DNA from: Terrabacter tumescens
Lineage (GTDB): Bacteria > Actinomycetota > Actinomycetes > Actinomycetales > Dermatophilaceae
Direction of reading: 5' to 3'
Assembly: GCF_014646815.1 (NCBI RefSeq)
Contig: NZ_BMNZ01000011.1
Location: 1-64,000, forward strand
DNA: 64,000 nucleotides
Shown here: one piece after another, positions 8,744-17,582 of the stretch
Numbering within the stretch: position 1 is the stretch's first letter
Layout: each line of letters begins with the position of its first letter
Made by a program: the position numbers and the translations under genes
The notes under the pieces: model-generated
What the model was told of the DNA's origin: nothing
The model's input: the letters and a program-made list of their open reading frames with translations, nothing else
Databases searched by the model: none

Positions 8744-9430
8744 GTGGAGCAGGAGTCAGCGTCGGTGCCGGCGCTCGGTCCCGACGCCGTCCGTTCCCTC
8801 GTGGGCGTCGTCGACCGGGCGCTGCCCTTCACCACGCTGACCTGCGAGGAGTCCCCCGCGACGGTGTGGTGGAGCGACGTGCTGGCCCACGTGCGCGCCG
8901 GCGCCGACCCGCTCGAGCCGTGGCGCTCGGGGCTGGGCGGGCAGATGGGGCGGCGTCACGGCGTGTCGGTGCCGACGCACGTGCCCGCCGCCTTCGTGCT
9001 GCAGTGGGCGTGCGAGGTCGCCGCCACACCGATCGCGTATGCCGCGTGCCTCGGTCCCTGGCTCCTCGTGCCGTCGGGCGCGGGGCTGGGCTTCGAGCTC
9101 GCGCCGGGTCTCAACCCGGCGCGCATCGTCCTCGAGCCGGAGAGCGCCTCGCTGGAGGTGGACGAGGACCCAGGGCGGCGTCTCGAACGCGGCCACGCGG
9201 CATACCTCGACCTCGTCTCGGAGGTCGTGACGGCATACGCCCCCGACGTGCGGATGGGGTCACGGCAGCGGTGGGGGGTCGTCGAGGACATGTGGACCAC
9301 GGCGCTGCGGCTGGCCCGCGGCGCCGCCGGCGAGAGCGTCGGGCCCGAGCCGACGCGGGTGTCGTGCTGCTTCATCTACGCGCTGCCCGGGATGCGGGAG
9401 TGCGCGGCCTGCCCGCGCGGTGGCCGCTGA
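8744..9430 (+). CDS. FhuF-like [2Fe-2S] protein
   Basis: The 228-residue product ends in Cys208-Cys209, Cys220 and Cys223, the C-C-x10-C-x2-C arrangement that holds the unusual iron-sulfur cluster of FhuF ferric-siderophore reductases. The rest is a Trp- and Leu-rich domain without further motifs I recognise. A role in reducing iron from siderophores is therefore plausible, but no siderophore gene is nearby. GTG 8744 is preceded by GGGAGG at six bases. The 5' leader holds a GC hairpin (8703-8709 with 8714-8720). The gene is divergent from the amidohydrolase and sits just ahead of psuG. Confidence 0.7.
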   Translation: MEQESASVPALGPDAVRSLVGVVDRALPFTTLTCEESPATVWWSDVLAHVRAGADPLEPWRSGLGGQMGRRHGVSVPTHVPAAFVLQWACEVAATPIAYAACLGPWLLVPSGAGLGFELAPGLNPARIVLEPESASLEVDEDPGRRLERGHAAYLDLVSEVVTAYAPDVRMGSRQRWGVVEDMWTTALRLARGAAGESVGPEPTRVSCCFIYALPGMRECAACPRGGR

Positions 9431-9451
9431 CGCCGGGAGTTCGGCCGGAAC

Positions 9452-9464
9452 TAGGGTTGCCGCC
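9452..9464 (+). promoter_or_regulatory. -10 box of psuG, leaderless type
   Basis: TAGGGT at 9452-9457 is seven bases before the ATG at 9465, where transcription should begin at or next to the start codon. It decides between this ATG and an upstream GTG at 9420 that overlaps the previous gene. Confidence 0.5.
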
Positions 9465-10412
9465 ATGCGTGCGCACCTGCCCGGGTCAGACCTGCTCGTC
9501 GTCCACGAGGAGGTGCAGGAGGCCCTCGACGCCGGCGTCGGTGTCGTGGCCCTCGAGAGCACGATCCTCGCCCACGGCCTCCCCCACCCCGACAACATCG
9601 AGATCGGGGCGCAGATCGAGGACGCCGTCCGGACCGGCGGGTCGGTCCCGGCCACGATCGCGGTGCTCGACGGCGTCGTGCACGTCGGCCTCGGCGCCCG
9701 GGAGGTCGAGCGGGTCTGCACCGACCCCGACATCGCCAAGCTGTCGGTCCGTGACGTGGGCGTCGCTGCGGCACTGGGACTTTCGGGAGCGACGACCGTG
9801 GCGTCGACCTCCGCGCTGGCCCACTTGGCGGGGATCCGGGTCTTCGCGACCGGCGGGCTGGGCGGCGTGCACCGCGGCGCGTCCGAGACGTTCGACGTGT
9901 CGGCCGACCTCGGCGTCATCGCCTCGACGCCGGTCCTCGTCGTGTGCGCGGGCGTGAAGTCCATCCTCGACGTGGCGGGGACGCTCGAGACCCTCGAGAC
10001 GCTGTCGGTGCCGGTGCTCGGCTACCGCACCGACGCGTTCCCCGGCTTCTACCTGTCCGACTCGGGGCAGCCGGTGCCGTGGCGGGTCGAGTCCGCGGCG
10101 GAGGCGGCGCGCGTCGTCGTCGCCCGGGCGCGTCTCGGGACCGACTCGGCCGGCGCCGTGCTCGCCAACCCGCTGCCCGTCGACCGGCAGGTCGAGCGCG
10201 GTCTGCACGACCGGCTCGTCGAGGAGGGGCTCGCGCTGCTGGAGCGCGAGGGTGTGCACGGCAAGGACGTCACCCCGAGGCTGCTCGAGTACTTCCACCA
10301 CCACTCCGGGGGCGAGTCGCTGCGCGCCAACGTCGAGCTCGTCCTGTCCAACGCGGCGCTCGCCGGGGAGGTCGCCGCCGAGGTGGCGACGCAGACGGCA
10401 GCACGCGCATGA
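9465..10412 (+). CDS. psuG: Pseudouridine-5'-phosphate glycosidase
   Basis: Reversibly splits pseudouridine 5'-phosphate into uracil and ribose-5-phosphate, the second step of pseudouridine breakdown. The 315-residue product has the family's N-terminal segment VVALESTILAHGLPHPDN, the middle block GGLGGVHRGA, and the C-terminal NPLP and TPRLLEY regions, all without gaps. No ribosome-binding site precedes the ATG; a leaderless promoter does. The stop overlaps the start of the following PfkB-type kinase by 4 bp (ATGA), matching the classic PsuG-PsuK pairing. The uracil released fits the pyrimidine salvage genes a few kilobases away. Confidence 0.92.
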   Translation: MRAHLPGSDLLVVHEEVQEALDAGVGVVALESTILAHGLPHPDNIEIGAQIEDAVRTGGSVPATIAVLDGVVHVGLGAREVERVCTDPDIAKLSVRDVGVAAALGLSGATTVASTSALAHLAGIRVFATGGLGGVHRGASETFDVSADLGVIASTPVLVVCAGVKSILDVAGTLETLETLSVPVLGYRTDAFPGFYLSDSGQPVPWRVESAAEAARVVVARARLGTDSAGAVLANPLPVDRQVERGLHDRLVEEGLALLEREGVHGKDVTPRLLEYFHHHSGGESLRANVELVLSNAALAGEVAAEVATQTAARA

Positions 10413-11287
10413 CGACGCGGCCGGTGGTCGTCGTCGGCGACGTGGGGCTCGACGTCATCACCCGCCCCTCCGGCGACATCCGGTGGCACTCCGACACCCC
10501 GTCGGCCGTGGCCCTCGTCCCCGGTGGCGCGGGCGGCAACTCCGCGTCGTGGCTGGCCGGGCTCGGCGCCGAGGTGACGCTCGTCGCGCGGGTGGGCGAC
10601 GACGCAGCCGGGGCCGCGTGCCGTGGTGAGCTCGAGGCGGCCGGCGTCACCTGCGCCTTCGCCGTCGACCCCGCCCTGCCGACGTGCATGGTCGTCATCC
10701 TGCTCGACGCCCACGGCGACCGGACGATGTTCCCCGACCGCGGCGCCAACAAGGCCTTCTCCGTGGCCGACGTCGACCTCGCCTCGCTCGGTCTGCCCGC
10801 GGAGCCGCGGCCCCACCTGCACCTGTCGGGCTATGTGCTCTTCGACGCCGGGTCGCGTGCGGCCGGTCTCGAGTCCCTGCGCCAGGCCCGGTCGCTGGGG
10901 TGGAGCACGTCGGTCGACCCGCAGTCGCCGGCCCTCATCGAGCGCGAGGGGGTCTCGTCGTTCCTGGGTTGGGTGGACGGCGTGGACCTGCTGCTGCCCA
11001 ACGAGAACGAGGTCGCCGCGCTCGGCGGCCTGGCCGCGATCCTCGGGCACGCGCGCGAGGTCGTCGCCACCTACGGCGCGGCCGGCGCCCGGTGGGTCGG
11101 CGCCGACGTCGACGAGGCGGCCGAGGCGCCCTTCGTGGACAACGTCGACGCAACGGGGTGCGGCGATGCCTTCAACGCCGGCCTGCTGTCGGCATGGCTC
11201 GGTGGTGCGGACAGGACCGGAGCCCTTCGCGCCGGGGTCGCGGCCGGCAGCGCCGCGGCAGCGCGCGTGGGCGCCCGACCCAGCTGA
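10409..11287 (+). CDS. psuK: PfkB-family kinase, probable pseudouridine kinase
   Basis: A 292-residue ribokinase-fold kinase. The sugar-binding GGAGGNSA and the C-terminal PfkB signature DATGCGDAF (247-255), with the catalytic Asp, are present; the second Gly of the usual GAGD is replaced by Cys (GCGD). Direct coupling to psuG by a 4-bp overlap argues that it phosphorylates pseudouridine to the substrate of PsuG. Other ribokinase-like substrates cannot be excluded from sequence alone. It lacks the N-terminal helix-turn-helix found in some enterobacterial PsuK proteins. Confidence 0.8.
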   Translation: MTTRPVVVVGDVGLDVITRPSGDIRWHSDTPSAVALVPGGAGGNSASWLAGLGAEVTLVARVGDDAAGAACRGELEAAGVTCAFAVDPALPTCMVVILLDAHGDRTMFPDRGANKAFSVADVDLASLGLPAEPRPHLHLSGYVLFDAGSRAAGLESLRQARSLGWSTSVDPQSPALIEREGVSSFLGWVDGVDLLLPNENEVAALGGLAAILGHAREVVATYGAAGARWVGADVDEAAEAPFVDNVDATGCGDAFNAGLLSAWLGGADRTGALRAGVAAGSAAAARVGARPS

Positions 11288-11301
11288 ACGGCATACGCCC
11301 T

Positions 11302-11319
11302 CGGTGGCGGCCGCCACCG
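11302..11319. terminator. 18-bp perfect palindrome after psuGK
   Basis: Bases 11302-11310 and 11311-11319 are exact reverse complements with no spacer, 15 bp past the kinase stop and followed by TTCTCC. Likely the operon terminator, though in RNA the stem would need to open four bases to form a loop. A GGCATAC word lies just before it. Confidence 0.5.
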
Positions 11320-11454
11320 TTCTCCGTCCGGGCCGATCGGCCGGATCGAGCCGCCGAACGTGGCTCAGACACACGATGTCGGGACTCGCTCCGGTCGGAA
11401 GACCCCTGTGGAGAACGCAGACGGCTTCCGGACCGTCGCTGGCAGCATCGCCCC

Positions 11455-12378
11455 ATGCACGCGGTCAAGGCTCTCGTCCGTCTCGGAGGCACGGCCACCC
11501 GACGGCAGCTGCGGCTCGCCGTGGTGCACTGGCGTCATATCGACGCCGCGCTCGACGCGGGGCTCATAGAGCGCACGTCGCACGGCCACTACTGCCTCGC
11601 CGGCACGGACGCCGCCCAGGCTGCTGCCCACCGGCTCAGTGGCGCGGCCTCGCACACCACCGCCGCCCTGCACTGGGGCTGGAAGGTGCGGCTCGCCTCC
11701 CCAGATCCACACGTGACGATCCGGGCCAAGCGCAGTCTGCCGAGCGGCGCGTCGGACGGCGTCGTCCTCCACTGGCGCGACCTCGACGCCGATGACGTCT
11801 TCGACGGGTGGGTCACGAACCCTGTGCGGGCCGTCATCGACTGCTGCCTCGACCTGCCGTTCGCAGACGCGCTGTCCGTCGCCGACTCCGCGCGTCGAGC
11901 AGGCCTGCGGCCGTCGGCGGTGCTGGCCCGGAGCGCGTGGCTGCCCATGCGGCAACGCGACCACGTCGCTCGCGTGCTCGCCGCCTCCGACCCCCGGGCG
12001 ACCGGGCCGTTCGAGTCTTCGCTCAGGGCCATCGCCCTGGGCGTGCCGGGGCTCGTGGTCGAGCCCCAGACGCGGATCCGCTACGACGGGTTCTTCGCGC
12101 GGGTGGACCTCGCGGACGAGGGCCTGCGGATCGTGCTGGAAGCGGACAGCCACGAGTTCCACACAGAGCGCAAGGCGTTTGACCGAGACTGCCGCCGCTA
12201 CAACGGTCTCGTGGCCCGCGACTGGCTCGTGCTCCGGTTCACGTGGGAGCAGGTCATGTTCGAGCCGGACGTCGTGCGGCGCGCCATCGAGGACGTCGTC
12301 GCGCTGCGTCGCTCCCAGGGCCTGCGTCGGCTCCGCACGGGTCAGGTGACAGGCCAGAAGCGACAGAAGACCGAGTGA
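11455..12378 (+). CDS. AbiEi-antitoxin-like / DUF559-like protein
   Basis: The 307-residue product has an N-terminal winged-helix-like part resembling the AbiEi antitoxin domain (LGGTATRRQLRLAV onward) and a C-terminal restriction-endonuclease-like part. The segment RVDLADEGLRIVLEADSHEFH includes an Asp, a Glu and a downstream Arg/Asp region as in DUF559/VSR-type folds. Proteins of this build are common as solitary genes in Actinobacteria. No AbiEii toxin gene is adjacent, so a working type IV toxin-antitoxin pair is not supported. The start is ATG 11455, with no evident ribosome-binding site. Biochemical role unknown. Confidence 0.7.
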   Translation: MHAVKALVRLGGTATRRQLRLAVVHWRHIDAALDAGLIERTSHGHYCLAGTDAAQAAAHRLSGAASHTTAALHWGWKVRLASPDPHVTIRAKRSLPSGASDGVVLHWRDLDADDVFDGWVTNPVRAVIDCCLDLPFADALSVADSARRAGLRPSAVLARSAWLPMRQRDHVARVLAASDPRATGPFESSLRAIALGVPGLVVEPQTRIRYDGFFARVDLADEGLRIVLEADSHEFHTERKAFDRDCRRYNGLVARDWLVLRFTWEQVMFEPDVVRRAIEDVVALRRSQGLRRLRTGQVTGQKRQKTE

Positions 12379-12429
12379 CGCCAGTTCTCGTGGTTGGGTC
12401 CTGTTGGTTGACCCGGGTGCGTGGGCGGG

Positions 12430-12459
12430 CACACGGCATACGCGGGCGTATGCCGTGTG
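12430..12459. terminator. Bidirectional terminator built on GGCATAC
   Basis: Perfect 14-bp arms (12430-12443 and 12446-12459) with a 2-base centre, placed between the convergent DUF559-like gene and the mutase gene, three bases from the mutase stop. Each arm contains the recurrent GGCATAC word. Confidence 0.8.
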
Positions 12460-12461
12460 GC

Positions 12462-14054
12462 TCAGAAGGTCTCGCGGGGCTGGTAGGTGCCCCAGACCTC
12501 ACGCAGCGCGTGCGCGACCTCGCCGCCGGTGGCGCGCGCGGCGAGCGCCTCCTTCATCGGGTAGAGCACGTTGTCGGTGCCGCGGGCGGCGTCCTGCAAA
12601 CGGCCGAGCGCAGCCTTGACCGCGTCGTTGTCGCGGTCCGCACGCAGCGCCTCGAGGCGCGCGCGCTGGTCGGCCTCGATCGTCGGGTCGACGCGGAGCG
12701 GCTCGTAGCGGTCCTCCTGGTCGAGGACGAAGCGGTTGACGCCGACGACGGTGCGCTCGCCGTTGTCGATCTCGAGCTGCACGCGGTAGGCGGACAGCTC
12801 GATCTCACCCTTCTGGAAGCCCTGCTCGATGGCGGCTACAGCGCCACCCTTGTCCTCGACGGCCTGGATGAGCGCGAGCGCCGCGGCCTCGATCTCGTCG
12901 GTCATCGACTCGACGACGTACGAACCGGCAAACGGGTCAACGGTCTTCGTCACGTCGGTCTCGTAGGCGATGACCTGCTGCGTGCGCAGTGCGAGGCGCG
13001 CGGCCTTCTCGGTCGGCAGCGCGATCGCCTCGTCGAAGGAGTTGGTGTGCAGCGACTGCGTGCCGCCGAGCACGGCGCCGAGGCCCTGGAGCGCGACGCG
13101 GACGAGGTTGACCTCGGGCTGCTGGGCCGTCAGCTGGACGCCCGCGGTCTGGGTGTGGAAGCGCAGCATCATCGACTTCGGGTTCTGGGCGCCGAACTCC
13201 TCCTTCATGATCCGCGCCCAGATGCGACGGGCCGCGCGGAACTTCGCGACCTCCTCGATGAGGGTCGTGCGCGCGACGAAGAAGAACGACAGGCGCGGCG
13301 CGAAGTCGTCGACGTGCAGACCTGCGGCCTGCGCGGCGCGGACGTACTCCATCGCGTTGGCGATGGTGAAGGCGATCTCCTGCACGGGCGTCGCCCCGGC
13401 CTCGGCCATGTGGTAGCCGGAGATGGAGATGGTGTTCCAGCGCGGCATCTCCTTGTGGCAGTAGGCGAAGATGTCGGCGATGAGGCGCAGGGACTCGCGC
13501 GGCGGGTAGATGTAGGTGCCCCGCGCGATGTACTCCTTGAGCACGTCGTTCTGGATGGTGCCGGTCAGCTGGTCGCCGGCGACGCCCTGCTCCTCGGCGA
13601 CGAGCTGGTAGAGCAGGAGCAGCGTCGAGCCGGGTGCGTTGATCGTCATCGACGTCGAGATCTTGTCGAGCGGCAGCCCGTCGAAGAGCGTCCGCATGTC
13701 GTCGAGGCTGTCGATGGCGACGCCGACCTTGCCGACCTCGCCGTGCGCGATCGACTCGTCGGAGTCGTAGCCCATCTGCGTCGGCAGGTCGAAGGCGACG
13801 GACAGGCCGCCCGTGCCGGCCTTGACGAGCTGGTGGTAGCGCTGGTTGCTCTCCTTCGCGGTGCCGAAGCCGGCGTACTGCCGCATCGTCCAGGGCCGCC
13901 CGGTGTACATCGACGGGTAGACGCCCCGCGTGAACGGGTAGCTGCCGGGCGCGCCGAGCTTGGCGTCGGCGTCGAAGCCGGCGAGCGCGGACGCGTCGTA
14001 GACGGGCTCGATGGGCAGGTCGGACTCGGAGCGCGCGCCAGTGCTGTCAGCCAT
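12462..14054 (-). CDS. Methylmalonyl-CoA-mutase-like large subunit, no B12 domain
   Basis: The 530 residues align throughout with the catalytic TIM-barrel part of acyl-CoA mutases: [47 protein letters not shown] and [13 protein letters not shown] are all present. The QYAGF tyrosine and the arginine of ESLRLI, positions associated with methylmalonyl-CoA binding, are kept. The protein ends where the cobalamin domain (DxHxxG) would begin, so it must pair with a separate small B12-binding subunit as in IcmA/IcmB or HcmA/HcmB. No such gene is in the window. The start is ATG 14054 from a leaderless-type promoter; upstream frame to 14534 is not coding. It may isomerise methylmalonyl-, isobutyryl- or a related CoA ester. 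Confidence 0.85.
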   Translation of the reverse strand: MADSTGARSESDLPIEPVYDASALAGFDADAKLGAPGSYPFTRGVYPSMYTGRPWTMRQYAGFGTAKESNQRYHQLVKAGTGGLSVAFDLPTQMGYDSDESIAHGEVGKVGVAIDSLDDMRTLFDGLPLDKISTSMTINAPGSTLLLLYQLVAEEQGVAGDQLTGTIQNDVLKEYIARGTYIYPPRESLRLIADIFAYCHKEMPRWNTISISGYHMAEAGATPVQEIAFTIANAMEYVRAAQAAGLHVDDFAPRLSFFFVARTTLIEEVAKFRAARRIWARIMKEEFGAQNPKSMMLRFHTQTAGVQLTAQQPEVNLVRVALQGLGAVLGGTQSLHTNSFDEAIALPTEKAARLALRTQQVIAYETDVTKTVDPFAGSYVVESMTDEIEAAALALIQAVEDKGGAVAAIEQGFQKGEIELSAYRVQLEIDNGERTVVGVNRFVLDQEDRYEPLRVDPTIEADQRARLEALRADRDNDAVKAALGRLQDAARGTDNVLYPMKEALAARATGGEVAHALREVWGTYQPRETF

Positions 14055-14067
14055 GGTGCCGAGCGTA
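14055..14067 (-). promoter_or_regulatory. -10 box of mutase gene, leaderless type
   Basis: Minus-strand TACGCT (14062-14067) seven bases before the ATG at 14054; no ribosome-binding site precedes that start. Confidence 0.45.
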
Positions 14068-14162
14068 TCGGCGTGGGGGTCGGTCGCCGCGACCTGCCGG
14101 CCGAACGTTGCCGATCTCACTCGACCGACGGCGTATGCCGCGTGCCTCGATTGGGCCGGACG

Positions 14163-14270
14163 TGGCCTCTCGACGGGGCGGGGCCCACGAAGTGTGGCCT
14201 CTCGACATGGCAGAACCCGCGAAGTCTGGCCTCTCGACGGGTGAGGACCCGCGAACTTTGGCCTCTCGAC
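14163..14270. repeat. 32-bp tandem repeat, four copies
   Basis: The 12-base core TGGCCTCTCGAC begins at 14163, 14195, 14227 and 14259, an exact 32-bp period. The 20 bases between cores are similar but not identical: a variable stretch followed by ACCCGCGAA-like bases. The array lies in the 229-bp gap between the mutase and regulator genes, which has no other gene. Copies are contiguous, so this is not a CRISPR array. Confidence 0.85.
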
Positions 14271-14283
14271 GGTTGAAAGGGGG

Positions 14284-14799
14284 TCAGGGGTCGGTGGGCC
14301 AGCCGCGGGTGACCTCGGCCTTGACCTCGGCCCACTCCCCCTCGAGCGCCCCAAGCCGGTCGCCGAGGAACTCGAGGAAGGCGACGGACAGCTGGAGCCG
14401 GCGGCCGGCGGCGGTTCCGAGTCCCCCGACGGCGGGGACGCCGGCCCGCAGGCTCGTCTCGATCTGGGCGAGCACCCGGTCGCGCGAGAGCATCGCCCCG
14501 TGCCAGGCGTCGGCCTGCACGACGTAGACGTCACGGCGCGAGCCGCGCTCGCGCTCCTTGCCGATGAGGTAGGTCTGCGTCAGGTAGCGCACCGCCCCGG
14601 AGATGGCGGCAGGGCTCACGTCCAGCGCCTCGGTGAGCTCGGCCGCGGTCATGCGCCCGTCGTCGTCGGCGAGCAGCTGCGCGAAGACGCGCGAGGCCAG
14701 GCGCGGCATACCGGCATCGGTGAGGGTGTCGCCGAAGCGCTCGACGTACGCCGAGACCGCGCGGTCGTCGCGCTGGGGCTCCGGTCGTGCTCTCGTCAC
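14284..14799 (-). CDS. MarR/GbsR-like transcriptional repressor
   Basis: A 171-residue DNA-binding protein: winged helix at about residues 25-85 ([28 protein letters not shown] holds the recognition helix), a basic wing ([10 protein letters not shown]), and an alpha-helical C-terminal half for dimerisation. It is divergent from an ABC exporter, and an 8+8-bp palindrome sits in the shared control region, so it probably represses the exporter and perhaps itself until a ligand binds. Two adjacent GTG codons (14802 and 14799) follow GGAGGAG; I chose the inner one. The inducer is unknown. Confidence 0.8.
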   Translation of the reverse strand: MTRARPEPQRDDRAVSAYVERFGDTLTDAGMPRLASRVFAQLLADDDGRMTAAELTEALDVSPAAISGAVRYLTQTYLIGKERERGSRRDVYVVQADAWHGAMLSRDRVLAQIETSLRAGVPAVGGLGTAAGRRLQLSVAFLEFLGDRLGALEGEWAEVKAEVTRGWPTDP

Positions 14800-14844
14800 C
14801 ACTCCTCCTCGGTCCGCGTGCGCCGACCCTATCCTCACCGTCAT

Positions 14845-14868
14845 AACATTCAGTAAACCGTGAATGTT
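14845..14868. promoter_or_regulatory. Palindromic operator for the divergent regulator
   Basis: AACATTCA (14845-14852) and TGAATGTT (14861-14868) are perfect inverted copies separated by eight bases. This is an AT-rich island in GC-rich DNA. The site covers the expected -35 region and spacer of the exporter promoter, so a bound repressor would block polymerase. Confidence 0.7.
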
Positions 14869-14871
14869 GTG

Positions 14872-14883
14872 TACCGTCGATGC
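14872..14883 (+). promoter_or_regulatory. -10 box of exporter operon, leaderless type
   Basis: TACCGT (14872-14877) ends six bases before ATG 14884. A -35-like TTCAGT (14849-14854) lies 17 bp upstream, inside the palindromic operator. Confidence 0.5.
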
Positions 14884-15789
14884 ATGACTTCCGCGATCCA
14901 GGTGCAGGGGCTGCACAAGAGCTTCGGACGCACGGTCGCCCTCGACGGGCTCGACCTCGAGGTGACGACGGGCGAGATCCATGGCTTCCTCGGGCCCAAC
15001 GGCGCCGGCAAGTCCACGACCCTGCGCATCCTGCTCGGGCTGCTGCGCTCCGACGGTGGGGACGCCACCCTCCTCGGCGGGGACCCGTGGCGCGAGGTCG
15101 AGGCGCTGCACCGACGCCTCGCCTACGTGCCCGGTGACGTGGCCCTGTGGCCCAACCTCACGGGCGGCGAGGCCATCGACGTCCTCGCCCGGCTCCGCGG
15201 CGGCGTCGACGAGAAGCGGCGGGCGTCGATGATCGAGCGCTTCGACCTCGACCCCACGAAGAAGGGCCGCTCCTACTCCAAGGGCAACCGGCAGAAGGTG
15301 GCCCTCGTCGCGGCGCTGTCCTCCGACGTCGAGCTGCTGCTGCTCGACGAGCCGACCTCGGGCCTGGACCCGCTCATGGAGGCGGTCTTCCGCGAGGTCG
15401 TGCACGAGTTCCGGGAGGCCGGCGGCACGGTGCTGCTCTCGAGCCACATCCTCTCCGAGGTCGAGCAGGTGTGCGACCGCGTCAGCATCATCCGCGAGGG
15501 GCGCAACGTCGAGTCCGGCACCCTGACCCAGCTGCGCCGCCTGTCCCGCACGACGGTCCGGGCGACGCTCGCCCATCCTGTCGGCGCGGCGCAGGTCGAG
15601 TCGCTGCCCGGGGTCGCGGACGTCACGGTCTCCGGGGACCACGTGGCGTGCACCGTCGGCAGCGACTACCTCGGCCGGCTGCTCGAGCTGCTCGGCGCTC
15701 ACGGGATCACGGCCCTGACGAGCGCCCCGCCGACGCTCGAGGAGCTCTTCATGGAGCAGTACCGCAGGGCATCGGCGGTGGCCCCGTGA
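14884..15789 (+). CDS. ABC exporter ATPase
   Basis: Nucleotide-binding subunit of an ABC-2 type exporter. The 301 residues carry Walker [10 protein letters not shown] (37-45), Walker [14 protein letters not shown] and the H-loop [11 protein letters not shown]. The signature motif is the YSKGNRQKV variant instead of LSGGQ, as in a subfamily linked to multidrug or polyketide export. ATG 14884 has no ribosome-binding site but a well-placed -10 box; an in-frame ATG at 14860 lies inside the operator and is unlikely. The stop overlaps the permease start by 4 bp. Confidence 0.92.
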   Translation: MTSAIQVQGLHKSFGRTVALDGLDLEVTTGEIHGFLGPNGAGKSTTLRILLGLLRSDGGDATLLGGDPWREVEALHRRLAYVPGDVALWPNLTGGEAIDVLARLRGGVDEKRRASMIERFDLDPTKKGRSYSKGNRQKVALVAALSSDVELLLLDEPTSGLDPLMEAVFREVVHEFREAGGTVLLSSHILSEVEQVCDRVSIIREGRNVESGTLTQLRRLSRTTVRATLAHPVGAAQVESLPGVADVTVSGDHVACTVGSDYLGRLLELLGAHGITALTSAPPTLEELFMEQYRRASAVAP

Positions 15790-17438
15790 CCACCGTCGCG
15801 CCTGCCCCGAGCCCGACCGCGCGTCCCGCGCCACGCGCCGCCGGTGCCGGGCTCACCGGCACGCTGTCGCTCCTGCGCCTCGCCGCGCGCCGCGACCGGG
15901 TGCTCGTGCCGGTCAGCGCCTTCGGCCTCGCGGCCTTCGCCGCCCTGTCGGCGCAGGCGACCTTCGCCCTCTTCCCCGACCTGAGGTCGGCCCAGGAGTC
16001 GATGGCGCCGACGCTGGCCAACCCGGCGCTCGTCGCGATGTACGGCCCCATCTCGAGCCTCGGCATCGACTCGATCGCGACGTTCAAGTCGGTGCTCCTC
16101 GGCGGCGTCTTCCTCGCCCTGCTCGCCTACGTGGTGGTCCGCCGCCACACCCGCACGGAGGAGGAGGCCGGCCGGCTCGAGCTGCTCGGCGCCGGCGTCG
16201 TCGGGCGCCGGGCGACGCTGGCGGCCGCGGTGCTGCTCGGCACCGCGGCCGTGCTGCTCACGGTCGTCCTCACCGTCGGCTGGTCGATCGGCGTCGGTCT
16301 CGACCCGGCCGGCTCGGTGGCGCTCGGCGTCTGCTGGCTCGTCATCGGTCTCTCCTGGGTCGGCGTGACCGCCGTCGCGGCGCAGCTGACGTCGAGCACC
16401 CGCGGGACCGCCGGATGGTCGCTCGGGGCGCTCGCCGTGGCGTTCCTCGTCCGCGCCGTCGGCGACACCGCGGCTGCGGACAGCCCGGCGCGATTCCTGT
16501 CCTGGCTCTCGCCGCTCGGGTGGGGCGTCAAGGTCTCTGCCTTCGGCGAGAACCGCTACTGGGTGGCGGCGCTCGGCATCGCGCTCTACGCCGTGCTCGT
16601 CGCCGTCGCCTTCTCGCTGCTGGAACGACGCGACCTCGGCGCGGGGGTGCTGCCGAGCCGGGCGGGCCACGACCGCAGCCGGATCGGCACGGCCGGCGCC
16701 CTCACCCGACGACTCGCGCGCGGCACCTTCGTCGGCTGGCTCGTGGCCTACGTCGTGCTCGGCGTCGTCCTGGGCTCCATCGCTGGCAGCGTCGAGACCT
16801 TCATCGACTCCCCCGAGGTCGCCGACATGCTGAGGGCCCTGGGCGGCGAGGCCGGCTCCGTCACCGACCTCTACTTCTCGACGGAGCTGCACTTCGCCGC
16901 CATCGGCGCGTCCGCCCTGTCGATCGCGCTCGTCACGCGGATGTACACCGAGGAGACGACGACGCGCGCGGAGGCCGTCCTCGCCACGCCGGTGAGGCGG
17001 GTCGCCTGGGCGCTAGGTCACGTCGCCGTGGCCGTCGTCGCTTCGGCGCTCGTCCTGCTCGTCAGCGCCACGGTCGCCGGCCTGGTGCACGGAGCCGACG
17101 CAGGCGACGTCGGCGGGACGGTGACGCGCCTCGCGGGAGCGGCGCTCTCGACCCTGCCGGCCGTGTGGGTCGCGCTCGCCGTCGCCCTGCTGCTCTACGG
17201 CGCCCTGCCCCGCTTCACCGGGCTGGCCTGGGCCGCGCTCATCGTCTTCCTGCTGCTCGGCGAGTTCGGTGACCTGCTCGACCTGCCCGGCTGGCTCGTC
17301 GACCTCTCACCGTTCACGCACCTGCCGGCCCTGCCCGGGGGCACCCTGACGTGGATGCCGCTCGTCGCCCTGACCGCCTTCGCGGTGGCCGTCGGCGCTG
17401 CGGGCCTCGCCGCCCTTCGGCGGCGCGACTTCGGCTGA
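15786..17438 (+). CDS. ABC exporter permease (large, polyketide-exporter type)
   Basis: A 550-residue membrane protein with about twelve hydrophobic segments in two halves, resembling the large permeases annotated as exporters of polyketide antibiotics. The N-terminal 25 residues are Ala/Pro-rich and cytoplasmic. The start is GTG 15786, coupled to the ATPase gene. With one ATPase and one double-length permease the complex would need two ATPase copies. Being under a ligand-type repressor, it most likely exports a toxic compound; the substrate cannot be named. Confidence 0.85.
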   Translation: MTTVAPAPSPTARPAPRAAGAGLTGTLSLLRLAARRDRVLVPVSAFGLAAFAALSAQATFALFPDLRSAQESMAPTLANPALVAMYGPISSLGIDSIATFKSVLLGGVFLALLAYVVVRRHTRTEEEAGRLELLGAGVVGRRATLAAAVLLGTAAVLLTVVLTVGWSIGVGLDPAGSVALGVCWLVIGLSWVGVTAVAAQLTSSTRGTAGWSLGALAVAFLVRAVGDTAAADSPARFLSWLSPLGWGVKVSAFGENRYWVAALGIALYAVLVAVAFSLLERRDLGAGVLPSRAGHDRSRIGTAGALTRRLARGTFVGWLVAYVVLGVVLGSIAGSVETFIDSPEVADMLRALGGEAGSVTDLYFSTELHFAAIGASALSIALVTRMYTEETTTRAEAVLATPVRRVAWALGHVAVAVVASALVLLVSATVAGLVHGADAGDVGGTVTRLAGAALSTLPAVWVALAVALLLYGALPRFTGLAWAALIVFLLLGEFGDLLDLPGWLVDLSPFTHLPALPGGTLTWMPLVALTAFAVAVGAAGLAALRRRDFG

Positions 17439-17569
17439 CGGGGCGCCGGCGGCCGCGAGCGGGCCCGCGGGACCGACGCCACACGGCATACGACACGAGA
17501 CGGACGACCCCAACGGCGCTTCCGCAGCGACTCCGGGCGCTTTGGCCGGGACGAGTCGCCACGCCTCGG

Positions 17570-17582
17570 TACGGTGTGCCCC
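17570..17582 (+). promoter_or_regulatory. -10 box of manC-like gene, leaderless type
   Basis: TACGGT (17570-17575) seven bases before ATG 17583. The rest of the 144-bp gap holds one GGCATAC word (17484 region) and nothing else I recognise. Confidence 0.45.

Noticed and set aside
11455-12378. Type IV toxin-antitoxin system
   Set aside because: Only the antitoxin-like part is found; no AbiEii-type toxin gene is adjacent, and such solitary genes are common.
14163-14270. CRISPR array
   Set aside because: Repeats are 32 bp end to end with no unique spacers, and no cas gene is near.
14055-14534. N-terminal extension of the mutase frame
   Set aside because: It would cross the tandem repeat and the regulator gene; the promoter and family start support ATG 14054.
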